Shown one piece after another: positions 1 to 8,034 of a stretch of 16,985 nucleotides of DNA. The notes beneath the pieces are model-generated. The model did not search any database and was not told the DNA's origin. It saw only the letters and a list, made by a program, of their open reading frames with translations. The DNA comes from Stramenopiles sp. TOSAG23-3. Its lineage: Eukaryota; Sar. The first letter of the stretch is position 1; each line of letters starts with the position of its first letter. Made by a program: the position numbers and the translations under genes. Where the stretch lies: assembly GCA_900128585.1 (NCBI GenBank), contig LT642468.1, forward strand, positions 1 to 16,985, in the 5' to 3' direction.

Positions 1-501
1 TACAGCGGCGGCCCTACCAACACTAGCTTGGGACATAACTAATTCGATGTCTTTCGCTTCAACACCAGTTTCATCAACATCGCCTTCTTCTTCTGCGGCA
101 TTGTCGTTGGCGGTCGCTGCGCCATCGGCGGCAGTGGTCTGTGCGATTTCTGGGGCTTGGAATTGTTGGGCTGCTTGGGCTTGGGCGGCAGCGCTTAGGT
201 CTTCGATCTTGGCTTCGCCGAAGACTACGTAGGAGCCGGACTGTTGGCTTTTGTATACGTCTGGTTTTTGGATAACAAACAAAATGTTCTTGGATTTCTT
301 TACCGTAACTCTGTGGATACCTGGTACAGATTTAAGACCGAGTTTGGCCATGGCCTTGCGTGCTTTCTTTTCACTTCTGTTAAACTTACCGTCGTCGATC
401 TCGGTGGTGGCCTCGGTGTTTCCGGTGTCCGCATTCTCCAATTCTGGTACTTCTTCGTCGCTTCCGACTTCCGTGATTTCTGGTTGGGTTTCAGTTGCCA
501 T
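1..501 (-). CDS. Nascent polypeptide-associated complex subunit alpha (3' partial)
   Basis: Reading the minus strand from the ATG at 501 gives 167 codons with no stop up to the window edge, so the C-terminus is missing. Residues 1-40 are acidic. The NAC domain follows, with the signature [16 protein letters not shown], then a [10 protein letters not shown] segment, [14 protein letters not shown] and [15 protein letters not shown] low-complexity Ala/Gln and acidic linker leads to the start of the C-terminal UBA domain ([17 protein letters not shown]), where the window ends. In the known family, NAC alpha pairs with NAC beta (BTF3) on the ribosome near the exit tunnel, shields nascent chains and limits mis-targeting to the ER. 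The length fits the usual ~200 aa with about 30-40 residues missing. The start is the first ATG and is followed at once by the expected acidic N-terminus. A possible 5'-leader intron ends 6 nt before it. The assignment is firm. Confidence 0.95.
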   Translation of the reverse strand, partial: MATETQPEITEVGSDEEVPELENADTGNTEATTEIDDGKFNRSEKKARKAMAKLGLKSVPGIHRVTVKKSKNILFVIQKPDVYKSQQSGSYVVFGEAKIEDLSAAAQAQAAQQFQAPEIAQTTAADGAATANDNAAEEEGDVDETGVEAKDIELVMSQASVGRAAAV

Positions 502-865
502 GATTTACTGTTGTATATTTCTTGTTTTGGTTTTGATTTGTTTTAATATATTTATCAATATCTATCCCGTCAGCTTCGCTTTCCAATTGTTTTCATTTTC
601 CACACACTTCCTCTTGACGTTCCTTCCGTCGTCCATTTAAAATATGATATCGTAATCAAAAGTACCAAAAAAAATCTACTTCTTCCTCCTTCTTTCTCTT
701 CTTTATTAGTAGTAGTACGGTACTCACCAACGAAGGTGAAGAAATTTAAAGCATCAATTCCTTCGTACGTACACTACCTACCATGCAGCCTTCCTTCTTT
801 TTTTACTTTTTTTTTATAATTTTCATTTGTATTCAATACATCTATTATACTACGTATAATAAGAA

Positions 866-937
866 CAGAGGAAGAGTAAGAGGAAGAGGAAGAGGAAGAG
901 GAAGAGAAAGAGGAAGAGGAAGAGGAAGGAAGGAAGG
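866..937. repeat. Homopurine (GAGGAA)n microsatellite
   Basis: A nearly pure purine stretch is built from GAGGAA/GAAGAG hexamers and ends in GGAA tetramers. On the minus strand it reads as Phe/Leu repeats, which explains the spurious short reading frame there. Such tracts can form triplex DNA and are prone to slippage. It lies about 365 bp upstream of the NAC alpha ATG. Confidence 0.85.
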
Positions 938-1698
938 TGACAGAGTATAAAGATGGACAAATTTGAGGTGGTTCGTAAATATAATAGTATCTCTCTTCTC
1001 TTGAAATACATGTACTTTACTAAATAAGTAAATATAAAGCAGTAAACTTTAAATAAACACAAGATAGAAAAAAATTATATAATATAAATACTTATTTCAG
1101 TATAATACTATAATTTAACTATTTTTTCCATTTCAAAATATAAAGATAGAAGGTAAATAGCATTACAATTTAGGACGAACAGGCTTTTCTATACACACAG
1201 CATTGAATCGTTTAGATCGAAATCTTTCAATGACTGGTTGATACTAGATCACTTCCTTTCTTCCTAAATTAAGGTAAATAATATTTTTACGCTTTGCGCA
1301 GTTTTGTTTTTTCAATCTATGAATATAATAGTTATAATTAGTTTATATCATCAATAAACAAGGAGGATAATTTACTTTCATTCCACTCACTGTTTTGTAC
1401 CTTAATTATCAAAGAAACGTAATTCCATTTCATTTTTCTGTTTTGCAACATGCTGTGTTCCTGTGTATTGATGATAAATAAGGAACAGCAAGGGAATTGA
1501 GAAATCATTTTTCCCTTCTCCATCTTATTCCTATATAAAATTGGGTGGTGGAAAAATGGAATCAATTTGCTGAAATTGGGATAGTTTTAAAATGTAGGGT
1601 TTATTACCCTATTACAAACACTATTGTCTGAAATTATTTCTTTTTTTTGTGAAGCGGAGAGCTGAGCCCGATTTCGGTGGTTTGATAGGAGGTTGAAA

Positions 1699-1745
1699 AT
1701 ACCTGGTACGTACCTGGTATTTATATTACGGGTACGTACCGTACC
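1699..1745. repeat. Twin GGTACGTACC palindromes
   Basis: Two perfect 10-bp palindromes GGTACGTACC lie at 1705-1714 and 1731-1740, separated by 16 bp. The first sits inside a larger imperfect palindrome, ATACC-T-GGTACGTACC-T-GGTAT (1700-1721). The second is followed by another GTACC. Partial relatives (CGTACGTAC near 764, TACGTACC near 15679) lie in other spacers. A binding site for a dimeric protein is possible; only the symmetry is actually seen. Confidence 0.5.
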
Positions 1746-2171
1746 AAAGTTGGTGATGAAGATCCGTTTTTTTTCTATAAAAAATAATAATAATAAAATA
1801 CGCGGTTCTGTATTTTTATTTTTTAACACTAGTGTATCATCATTCATTAAAATATAATTTCATCATAAAAACGTTAAAGTTCATTCCTATATCACATCCT
1901 CTCTTATTTTATTATAGTCTATATAGCTATTCCTATCTCTTCTTTTCTTATGGTATCATGATATTATTATTTTTGTATACAATAATATATATATTAATTA
2001 TATTATGTTTTAAAAAGTAGATGAATAAAATGATTTTTTATTAAGTGTAGAAGAAAAAGCAACAATCAAGGAAGGTCTTTGTTTCAAATTCAAATTTAGT
2101 ATGGAACAAACGTGGGCAACTATTCGCATTTTCGCAGATTTTCGAAATTTGCCCGTGCCTGACCCCAAACT

Positions 2172-4199
2172 ATGAATGCACTGCAGACCCGCTTTGCGGT
2201 CGGAAGTGTCGCTGAGGGTGGCGATGGCCTGTTCGGTAGACGGATGAAGGGCAAAAAGGCCGGGAGAGCCAGGCCGCAGACGGCCAAGCCCAGGTCCAGA
2301 GCATCCTCGTACGTTGTAAACTCAAACTCGTCGGCGCGACAAGTGCCGAGACGGGGAGTTGGGGCATCCCGGGTTAGACCCCGCACTGCACCATCTCGAA
2401 GGCGGAGAACGGCACAGGACAAGACCATGGAATTGGCCCAAAAGCAGTCCAACTACATGCGTTTGGTCATGCAGGAGAGCACAAGAATGAAGGGTTTAAA
2501 GGAAAAGATAGATAGAACCAAAGCGAAAATCGTCCGAACTCGGTCGTCCCTGGCTCGCATGGCCAAAAGGAAGCTTATCAACGCGCGCTTTGCGTCGGAG
2601 CATTTGCGGCAAAAAGATTCGAAAACCATCTCGATAAAGGAAATAGAGTTGGATGGGTTGAAGCGAAAGAACTCCCAGTTGAGCATACAAAACGAAGCGA
2701 TCAGAAAAAAATGCGACGATTTACGGGTTTATTCAAAAACTTTGGAGACCATGTTTGAACGGACGAAAACTGGGTACCTTTCGTCGCAGCAGGAGTATGC
2801 AGAGCTCATGAAGCAGGCCCAAGAAACTAGCGAAATTATAAACGACACGAAGCACGACAAGGTGGCTGTGTTGGAGAACGACGAGGACGAATGCGAGGCG
2901 TTTGACGAACAAATGGACAATATGAAAAAATACGTGCGAGAGCTGGTCGCTAAGAACCAACTTGAACAGGAACGAGAAATGGAGAGAATCATTAAACAGG
3001 GGAGTGCCCCACGAAAGAACCTTCACAAAAACTCGCTGGCAGGGTTCGGCGGGCTGTTCTCAAAGACCTTGAAGTCGGGACTGGGGAAAATGATGGGGCG
3101 AAAATTTAGCAACGCCTCTTCCTTGAGCGCGTCAATGGGGTCTCCGGGGGGAAGTCGAATACGACCAAAGAAACAGTTTCCGCCAGTAGAGCCTGAGTTG
3201 ATCTACAATCAGTTCTTGAAGCTGGTAAGGGCGAGAGAGCCCGCCTTTGCCCCCCACGACGTCAGATCTCTCCGAAGCTGCTCTTGGGAGGAAGTCCGGG
3301 TTTCCCAACACTTTGTTGAAACGTTCAATGGGGGAATTAGAAAAGACGATGAAGAGATGGTCGATCAGATCAAAACTCTTCAAATTCTGAAAGAAAACGT
3401 AGAGCTGCAGCGGAAAGCTGCGAGGGATGCCCGCCTCCGATTAAAAAAGTACTCTGCAGAGCACGCGGAAAGCAGCAGTTTGTGGGAACGCAAAGTAAAG
3501 CAGTTGCGGTCGATCCTCCAGGGCGTGAAAGCGACCAATTTTAAGGAGTCTGCCCGCCTGTCCGACACCAGCCAGGCGGTCAACAGGACCTCGGACATGG
3601 TTTTGAAACTTCTTAAAGACATCTCGACATCGTCGCACTTGAAGGAACTGGCCAAAAACCGGCGCACAAAGAAACGTATGGGAAAACTGCAGTTAACAGA
3701 CGACCAAAAAGAGGAGCGGGCACTGTGGGAAGTCTTAGAGACGAGAAAGGCAAATTCAGAGCCTCCGCTACTGAAGGAAACCATTCGAGGCATGGAAATT
3801 TTAGAGAGCCACGTTTACGACCTTTTGGATATCGTTGCGTCACTTCGGCCAGACTTGTTGAAGGACCCAGACACTATCTACTCATCTGGCCTAGGTATTT
3901 CCCCGACACACGGCCGCTATAGTGGATTCAAGCAAGACCCGAGGTACGGAGGAGTCGGCGGGAGTCCGCACCCTGGTCTGTCCATCAACACGTCGGGGAC
4001 CTTCAAAAGAAGCTCTTACTTCGGTCCGCCGTCGGCTCAAGGGAAATCAACGCGGGAGTTGAAAAATGTTGATGTTCAAGATGTTGATAACGTAGATGTT
4101 GTGCCGCTTCCTCTACATAATGTGTTTTCCACGGAAGACTTGCGAAAGCAACTGGCACAGACGGACCTGAGGGCCTGGGCAGCCGATCGCACATTTTGA
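2172..4199 (+). CDS. Coiled-coil protein, possibly axonemal (outer-dynein-arm docking-like)
   Basis: A 675-aa protein starts at the first ATG, where composition switches from AT-rich to coding-like. Residues 1-85 are basic and disordered, with two RPxTA motifs (RPQTA at 34-38, RPRTA at 69-73). Residues ~88-275 are a long charged coiled coil. Residues ~276-335 form a Gly/Ser-rich linker, followed by a second predicted helical/coiled-coil part (~385-555) and a Gly/Ser/Pro-rich tail. No signal peptide, membrane segment or catalytic domain is visible. The pattern around 160-260 (LKRKN..L..QNEAIRKKCDDLR, then a KTLE..FE segment and a later EAFDEQ..NMKK) resembles the CCDC63/CCDC114/CCDC151 docking-complex family of outer dynein arms, but this is by eye and coiled coils mislead. 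It could equally be another centriolar or cytoskeletal coiled-coil protein. The gene is convergent with the MCC beta gene 289 bp away. That it is a real gene is firm; the function is weak. Confidence 0.85.
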   Translation: MNALQTRFAVGSVAEGGDGLFGRRMKGKKAGRARPQTAKPRSRASSYVVNSNSSARQVPRRGVGASRVRPRTAPSRRRRTAQDKTMELAQKQSNYMRLVMQESTRMKGLKEKIDRTKAKIVRTRSSLARMAKRKLINARFASEHLRQKDSKTISIKEIELDGLKRKNSQLSIQNEAIRKKCDDLRVYSKTLETMFERTKTGYLSSQQEYAELMKQAQETSEIINDTKHDKVAVLENDEDECEAFDEQMDNMKKYVRELVAKNQLEQEREMERIIKQGSAPRKNLHKNSLAGFGGLFSKTLKSGLGKMMGRKFSNASSLSASMGSPGGSRIRPKKQFPPVEPELIYNQFLKLVRAREPAFAPHDVRSLRSCSWEEVRVSQHFVETFNGGIRKDDEEMVDQIKTLQILKENVELQRKAARDARLRLKKYSAEHAESSSLWERKVKQLRSILQGVKATNFKESARLSDTSQAVNRTSDMVLKLLKDISTSSHLKELAKNRRTKKRMGKLQLTDDQKEERALWEVLETRKANSEPPLLKETIRGMEILESHVYDLLDIVASLRPDLLKDPDTIYSSGLGISPTHGRYSGFKQDPRYGGVGGSPHPGLSINTSGTFKRSSYFGPPSAQGKSTRELKNVDVQDVDNVDVVPLPLHNVFSTEDLRKQLAQTDLRAWAADRTF

Positions 4200-4271
4200 A
4201 AAACAAAAGCCTGACGAAGGGATCATGGGCGTGAGGGGGTATTTAGTAAAAAGAGTAACACAGATTTCACC

Positions 4272-4328
4272 TGGCCAACTTTCTTGTTTTTAAAATTACT
4301 TATAAAATGACAGCCAATTTTTTGTTGT
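4272..4328 (+). promoter_or_regulatory. Candidate 3'-end element, copies A and B
   Basis: Copy A begins at 4272 (GGCCAACTTTCTTGTTTTTA at 4273-4292). Copy B begins at 4310 (ACAGCCAATTTTTTGTT). They lie about 75 and 110 nt after the coiled-coil gene's stop and read in its sense direction. Copy B is identical over 17 nt to a copy after the LRR gene (15647). A role in 3'-end formation or mRNA stability is inference from position and orientation only. Confidence 0.4.
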
Positions 4329-4350
4329 TAGAATCAAAATTATATATTAA

Positions 4351-4370
4351 AAACAAGAAAATTGGCTGTT
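4351..4370 (-). promoter_or_regulatory. Candidate 3'-end element, copy C
   Basis: On the minus strand this reads AACAGCCAATTTTCTTGTTT, matching copy A at 18 of 20 positions over the aligned stretch and copy B with one inserted C. It lies about 120 nt after the MCC beta stop, in that gene's sense direction. With copy B it makes an inverted repeat with a ~25-nt loop, which could also fold as a hairpin. Confidence 0.4.
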
Positions 4371-4488
4371 ATTATTTAGGTAATTAAAATTAATGCACTG
4401 CGAATTATATATTAAAATGTCGTTGTTATATGATTTCGTGTAATAATTTTTAAACGAAAAAAAAATAAACTGCAAGCCTCTCCCCAAA

Positions 4489-6228
4489 TTACATACGAAA
4501 TACGCCAAATTTTGTATCGTCAATCGGTTTGTTCAAAGAAGCACTCAAGCTGAGCCCAATGACGTGCCTCGTTTGCGTTGGCTCAATGATGCCGTCGTCC
4601 CACAGGCGGCCACTGGCGTAGTAAGGGTGTCCCTCCGCTTCGTACTTGGCAACAATTGGATCTTTAAACTTTTCTTCGTCTTCCACGGACCATTCTTGTC
4701 CCTTCCTTTCAATGCCATCGCGCTTTACCGTCGACAAGACGGTCGCTGCTTGGGCCCCTCCCATAACACTGACCCGAGAGTTTGGCCACATGTACATAAA
4801 CCGTGGCGAGTACGAACGCCCGCACATTCCGTAATTACCAGCACCGTAACTTCCCCCAACGACGCAAGTTATCTTTGGTACATTTGCGCACGCTACGGCC
4901 ATGACCATTTTCGCGCCGTCTTTTGCGATGCCTCCTGCCTCGTACGTTCGGCCAACCATGAAGCCGGTGATATTTTGCAAAAACAGTAACGGGATTCCCC
5001 GCTGGCTGCACAACTCGATGAAGTGCGCCCCTTTCACGGCACTTTCGGAGAAAAGAATGCCGTTGTTCGCGACAATCCCGACGGGCATACCGTACATTTC
5101 CGCAAACCCGGTGACTAACGTGGTGCCGTAAAGTTTCTTAAACTCGTCGAATCGGCTGCCGTCGACGATGCGGGCAATAACTTGGCGAATGTCGAACGTT
5201 TTCGTCAGATCGCACGGTACGATGCCTTTCAACTCGTCCGCACTGTACAAAGGCTCGTCGTATTCGCTTGCCATGGCCAACGTTGGCTTCTTCGACCGGT
5301 TCAAATTGGTGACGATGCGCCTCGCGAGTTGCAACGCGTGCGGGTCGTTGTTGGCGAAGTGGTCGGTGACGCCAGACGTTCGGCAGTGAACGTCTGCCCC
5401 TCCCAGGTCCTCCGCAGACACGATCTCCCCCGTGGCCGCCTTGACAAGCGGCGGGCCGCCCAAGAAGATGGTCCCGTTCTTCTTTACAATAATGCTCTCG
5501 TCGCTCATCGCGGGGACGTACGCCCCCCCGGCAGTGCACGAGCCCATGACAACGGCGATTTGGGGAATGCCCTTTGCAGACATGTTCGCCTGGTTAAAAA
5601 ATATGCGCCCAAAATGGTCACGGTCAGGGAAGACCTCGTCCTGCTTTGGCAAGAAGGCGCCTCCGCTATCGACTAAGTAAATGCATGGAAGGTTGTTCTC
5701 GTTGGCAATTTCTTGCGCGCGCAGGTGCTTTTTTACCGTAATCGGGTAGTACGTGCCACCCTTGACTGTCGCGTCGTTCGCCACAATCATGCACTCCTGC
5801 CCCGCGACCCGGCCGATCCCGGTCACCACGCCACCACTCGGGATGGTCTCTCCGTCGTACAACTCCCAGCCAGCGAACGGGGACAATTCTAGAAAGGGGG
5901 ACTGTGGGTCTAGCAACGCGTCGACCCTGTCCCGGGCGAGCATTTTGTTCCTGCTTTGGTGCAACTCCCTCGCTTTCTCGCCACCCCCAAGCTTGATGGT
6001 CTCCAAGTCGGACCTCAGGTCGCCGATCACGGCCGTCATGTCGGCGTAGTTCTTCTTAAACGCCTCGTCGTTCGTATCGACGGTCCCATCTATAACAGGC
6101 GCCCGGTCGTCCAAAGAATGGTAGAAACGGGTAGCGCTGCTCGTTCGAAGGGTGTTCCCATAGCGTGAGGTCTGTTGCCCGAAGGCCACGGCGCTTCGCC
6201 GCGCGGAACCCACAAGTTGCCGTAACAT
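4489..6228 (-). CDS. MCCC2: Methylcrotonoyl-CoA carboxylase beta subunit, mitochondrial
   Basis: A 579-aa carboxyltransferase, close to the usual length of ~535-565 aa. Residues 1-40 are rich in Arg, Ser and Ala with no acid until D40, a typical mitochondrial presequence. The N-terminal crotonase-fold half shows [20 protein letters not shown] (151-170), [13 protein letters not shown] (229-241) and [15 protein letters not shown] (278-292). The last is the signature that separates MCC beta from propionyl-CoA carboxylase beta. The C-terminal half has [11 protein letters not shown] and [11 protein letters not shown], the second oxyanion-forming region. In the known pathway, the alpha subunit carboxylates biotin and this beta subunit passes the carboxyl to 3-methylcrotonyl-CoA in leucine breakdown in the matrix. 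The alpha subunit is not in this window. The start is the first ATG and directly begins the presequence. No break is seen. Confidence 0.96.
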   Translation of the reverse strand: MLRQLVGSARRSAVAFGQQTSRYGNTLRTSSATRFYHSLDDRAPVIDGTVDTNDEAFKKNYADMTAVIGDLRSDLETIKLGGGEKARELHQSRNKMLARDRVDALLDPQSPFLELSPFAGWELYDGETIPSGGVVTGIGRVAGQECMIVANDATVKGGTYYPITVKKHLRAQEIANENNLPCIYLVDSGGAFLPKQDEVFPDRDHFGRIFFNQANMSAKGIPQIAVVMGSCTAGGAYVPAMSDESIIVKKNGTIFLGGPPLVKAATGEIVSAEDLGGADVHCRTSGVTDHFANNDPHALQLARRIVTNLNRSKKPTLAMASEYDEPLYSADELKGIVPCDLTKTFDIRQVIARIVDGSRFDEFKKLYGTTLVTGFAEMYGMPVGIVANNGILFSESAVKGAHFIELCSQRGIPLLFLQNITGFMVGRTYEAGGIAKDGAKMVMAVACANVPKITCVVGGSYGAGNYGMCGRSYSPRFMYMWPNSRVSVMGGAQAATVLSTVKRDGIERKGQEWSVEDEEKFKDPIVAKYEAEGHPYYASGRLWDDGIIEPTQTRHVIGLSLSASLNKPIDDTKFGVFRM

Positions 6229-6234
6229 ATTGTC

Positions 6235-6340
6235 CTACAGTTAGATTTGTGTAAATTCGGTCTCCGTGTCTGATTGTTTCGTGATTTTTTGTACGTAAAA
6301 ATAGAGTTGCTTAAGATTCAATTGAAGAAATCAAACTTAC
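6235..6340 (-). other. Candidate 5'-leader intron of the MCC beta gene
   Basis: On the minus strand a donor GTAAGT (6340-6335) is followed 106 nt later by an acceptor CTGTAG (ending at 6235). A branch-like CTAAC lies just before the acceptor. The remaining exon is GACAAT and then the ATG. The interval is AT-rich. This is consensus matching only; splicing is unproven. Confidence 0.35.
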
Positions 6341-6432
6341 TTTCTACACTAATCATTCTTTCGTATGTATGTAATACGACGTAATGTATCCATAGTCGGT
6401 TCTGTGTACATTTTTTTATTTTAATAATTTAT

Positions 6433-6459
6433 CACCACCTGTTCTTGTTGTTGGTGGTG
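6433..6459. repeat. Small GC-rich hairpin in an AT-rich spacer
   Basis: CACCACC (6433-6439) and GGTGGTG (6453-6459) can pair around a 13-nt loop. This is one of the few GC-rich spots in the spacer, about 200 bp upstream of the MCC beta ATG. No function is shown. Confidence 0.4.
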
Positions 6460-6834
6460 GTATTTTTTATTTTATTTTTTCATACTGACCTACTACCGTG
6501 GGAGTGGATGTACATTCATTATAATACGAGGACTACATTTACTTTCTAGACTATATATTTTATAACTTCTTTTTATTATAGTCCTATTTATAACTATACT
6601 TTAACTAGTCGTTCTAGTAATATACGAATACTACGCATGACAACTGACAAATCACCACCATGAACTTCTGAAGTTCAAGTTCTTCTTTCTTCACCATTTC
6701 GTTTTCCTATTTAAAATATCTGTTGTTGTTTTTATTTTTCAGTTGTTGCATTGTTTTTTAACTAACTGTAGTACGGTATAATATCGAGAGTACAGTTTAA
6801 ATAGCAAAATTAATAGACCGACTATGACTAGTAT

Positions 6835-6862
6835 AACAACAACAACAACAACAACAACAACA
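6835..6862. repeat. (AAC)n trinucleotide microsatellite
   Basis: About nine uninterrupted AAC units sit in a noncoding spacer and run into an A-tract. It is a simple slippage repeat. Confidence 0.9.
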
Positions 6863-7112
6863 AAAAATTATTTTATTTAATTATTAATTGGTGCCAAATT
6901 CCTATACATAGTCTATAATATATTAAATAAATTCATTTTAATTATATAGCTTCTTCAGGAGAGATTTTATCAGCTTGCTCAGTCAGTCAGTACACGGATA
7001 CACGGAGTGCTGTAATCGTAATCGACGGTCAAGAAACATTTACTCGTACAGTAGTACAATACGAAGTGTGTACGAATAATTTAATATTTAAAAAGGAAGG
7101 AGGAAAAAGGGA

Positions 7113-7166
7113 GAAGATGAGAGATGAGATGAGAGAGATGAGAGAGATGAGAGAGATGAGATGAGG
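7113..7166. repeat. Purine-rich GATGAGAGA tandem repeat
   Basis: Units of about 9 bp (ATGAGAGAG) repeat three times, flanked by shorter GATGA units. It is noncoding, and probably grew by slippage from a purine-rich seed (GGAAGGAGGAAAAAGG just upstream). Confidence 0.8.
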
Positions 7167-8034
7167 TGAAACAGTTGAAAAGACAGCGTTACTTCTATTT
7201 GTATTTGTATTGTTTAATTATATTTACCTATATAAATATATCGATCCAAGGGAGAAATCGAACCTTTATCTAAATTTTATATCATCTCATCGACTAGAAC
7301 GACTATGATGTATTCATGTATTGTATTTATACTCATACTTGTACTAACTCTGACTTTTCTTCTTATATTAAAGCCTTTCTAATTTAAGTAGTCTAGCTAG
7401 TCTAATAAAAGAAGAAAGATCCGATCCTTCTCCTGAAAAGTCCTCAGTGTACGTAGTAGAAGAAAGATATAATTAAAAGTATTAATTAGACTAAAAAAAA
7501 AAAAAAGGCAGCAAAATATAATATAAGACTACGGTATAGGTATGGATGGTACTGACTGTTGTTACTTAGTGGCAAACTCAATCGCCTATAATAAATATGT
7601 ATATTACATAACACCGTAGTCTATTATAATAATAAATACGAGTGTGTGTGTGTGTTAGGCAACTATAATACGGTAACTACTTCGAGTATCATCAAAATAA
7701 ATTAATATTTTTTATTTTTTTTTAAATAGGACATACTCTCTCTTAGCTAATAATATAATAATTAAAATAATATAAAATAATAATTATTATTAATAAATAA
7801 AATAATAATAAATAATGGACGCGCGACTGGGGATTATAATAGTTACAAAAAATATGGTGTATGGATTCAAGTCCAGAAATAACTTTTCGTTTGTGTTTGC
7901 TTCATATGTAGAAACATTAGTTTGTTAATCAATAGTTAAAAGGTGGTAGGTAATAATATTTTACTGTCCTGGACGATAAAGCTTTCTAGGTGTTTTCCCC
8001 AAGTAGTAACGCTTCAGTCCGTCCGACACACGAC

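Larger units (their letters stand above)
502..2171. other. AT-rich intergenic spacer between divergent genes
   Basis: This 1.67 kb spacer separates the divergent NAC alpha and coiled-coil genes and should hold both promoters. It is strongly AT-rich with T- and A-runs, a long purine tract (866-937) and a palindrome cluster (1699-1745). Short reading frames exist on both strands (for example 1587-1847 minus, 86 codons). They are made of AT-rich codons, show no recognisable domain and differ in composition from the neighbouring genes, so I do not call them. I found no tRNA fold and no clear TATA box that could be separated from the AT background. Confidence 0.6.
4200..4488. other. Convergent 3' spacer with repeated sense-oriented elements
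   Basis: This 289-bp AT-rich spacer is shared by the 3' ends of the coiled-coil gene (+) and the MCC beta gene (-). It contains three copies of one short element: two on the plus strand after the first gene and one on the minus strand after the second. It contains no AATAAA in the sense direction of MCC beta. Confidence 0.6.
6229..8034. other. Long AT-rich divergent spacer rich in simple repeats
   Basis: This 1.8 kb spacer lies between MCC beta (-) and PI3K (+). It holds the leader-intron candidate, a small GGTGGTG hairpin (6433-6459), an (AAC)n tract, a GATGAGAGA tandem repeat, an A14 run (7493-7506) and a (GT)7 run (7642-7655). No reading frame looks coding, and no tRNA or other RNA gene could be folded by eye. 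Both promoters presumably lie here, but no core element stands out. Confidence 0.6.

Noticed and set aside
850-1062. Minus-strand frame with Phe/Leu repeats that looks like a membrane segment
   Set aside because: It is the translation of the GAGGAA purine microsatellite.
1201-1232. Hairpin CATTGAA...TTCAATG in the first spacer
   Set aside because: Only 7-bp arms with an unpaired, asymmetric interior; expected by chance in AT-rich DNA.
1587-1847. 86-codon minus-strand reading frame in the first spacer
   Set aside because: AT-rich codons, no domain, composition like noncoding DNA and no support from neighbours.
5138-5676. Long antisense and alternate-frame ORFs across the MCC beta gene
   Set aside because: They are shadows caused by moderately GC-rich coding DNA, with no family features.
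4489-6228. Propionyl-CoA carboxylase beta as alternative for the carboxylase
   Set aside because: The [15 protein letters not shown] and [14 protein letters not shown] segments match the methylcrotonyl type.
7240-7275. tRNA T-loop-like sequence (GGTTCGATT on minus)
   Set aside because: The flanking bases do not form a T-stem and no cloverleaf could be built around it.
7931-7988. Leader intron just before the PI3K gene
   Set aside because: GTAATA and TTCTAG could be read as splice sites, but the interval is very short with no branch site and several other AGs lie closer to the ATG.
7990-8034. Longer PI3K start giving 15 extra residues
   Set aside because: It begins with GTG; the first ATG in frame is at 8035 and fits eukaryotic initiation.
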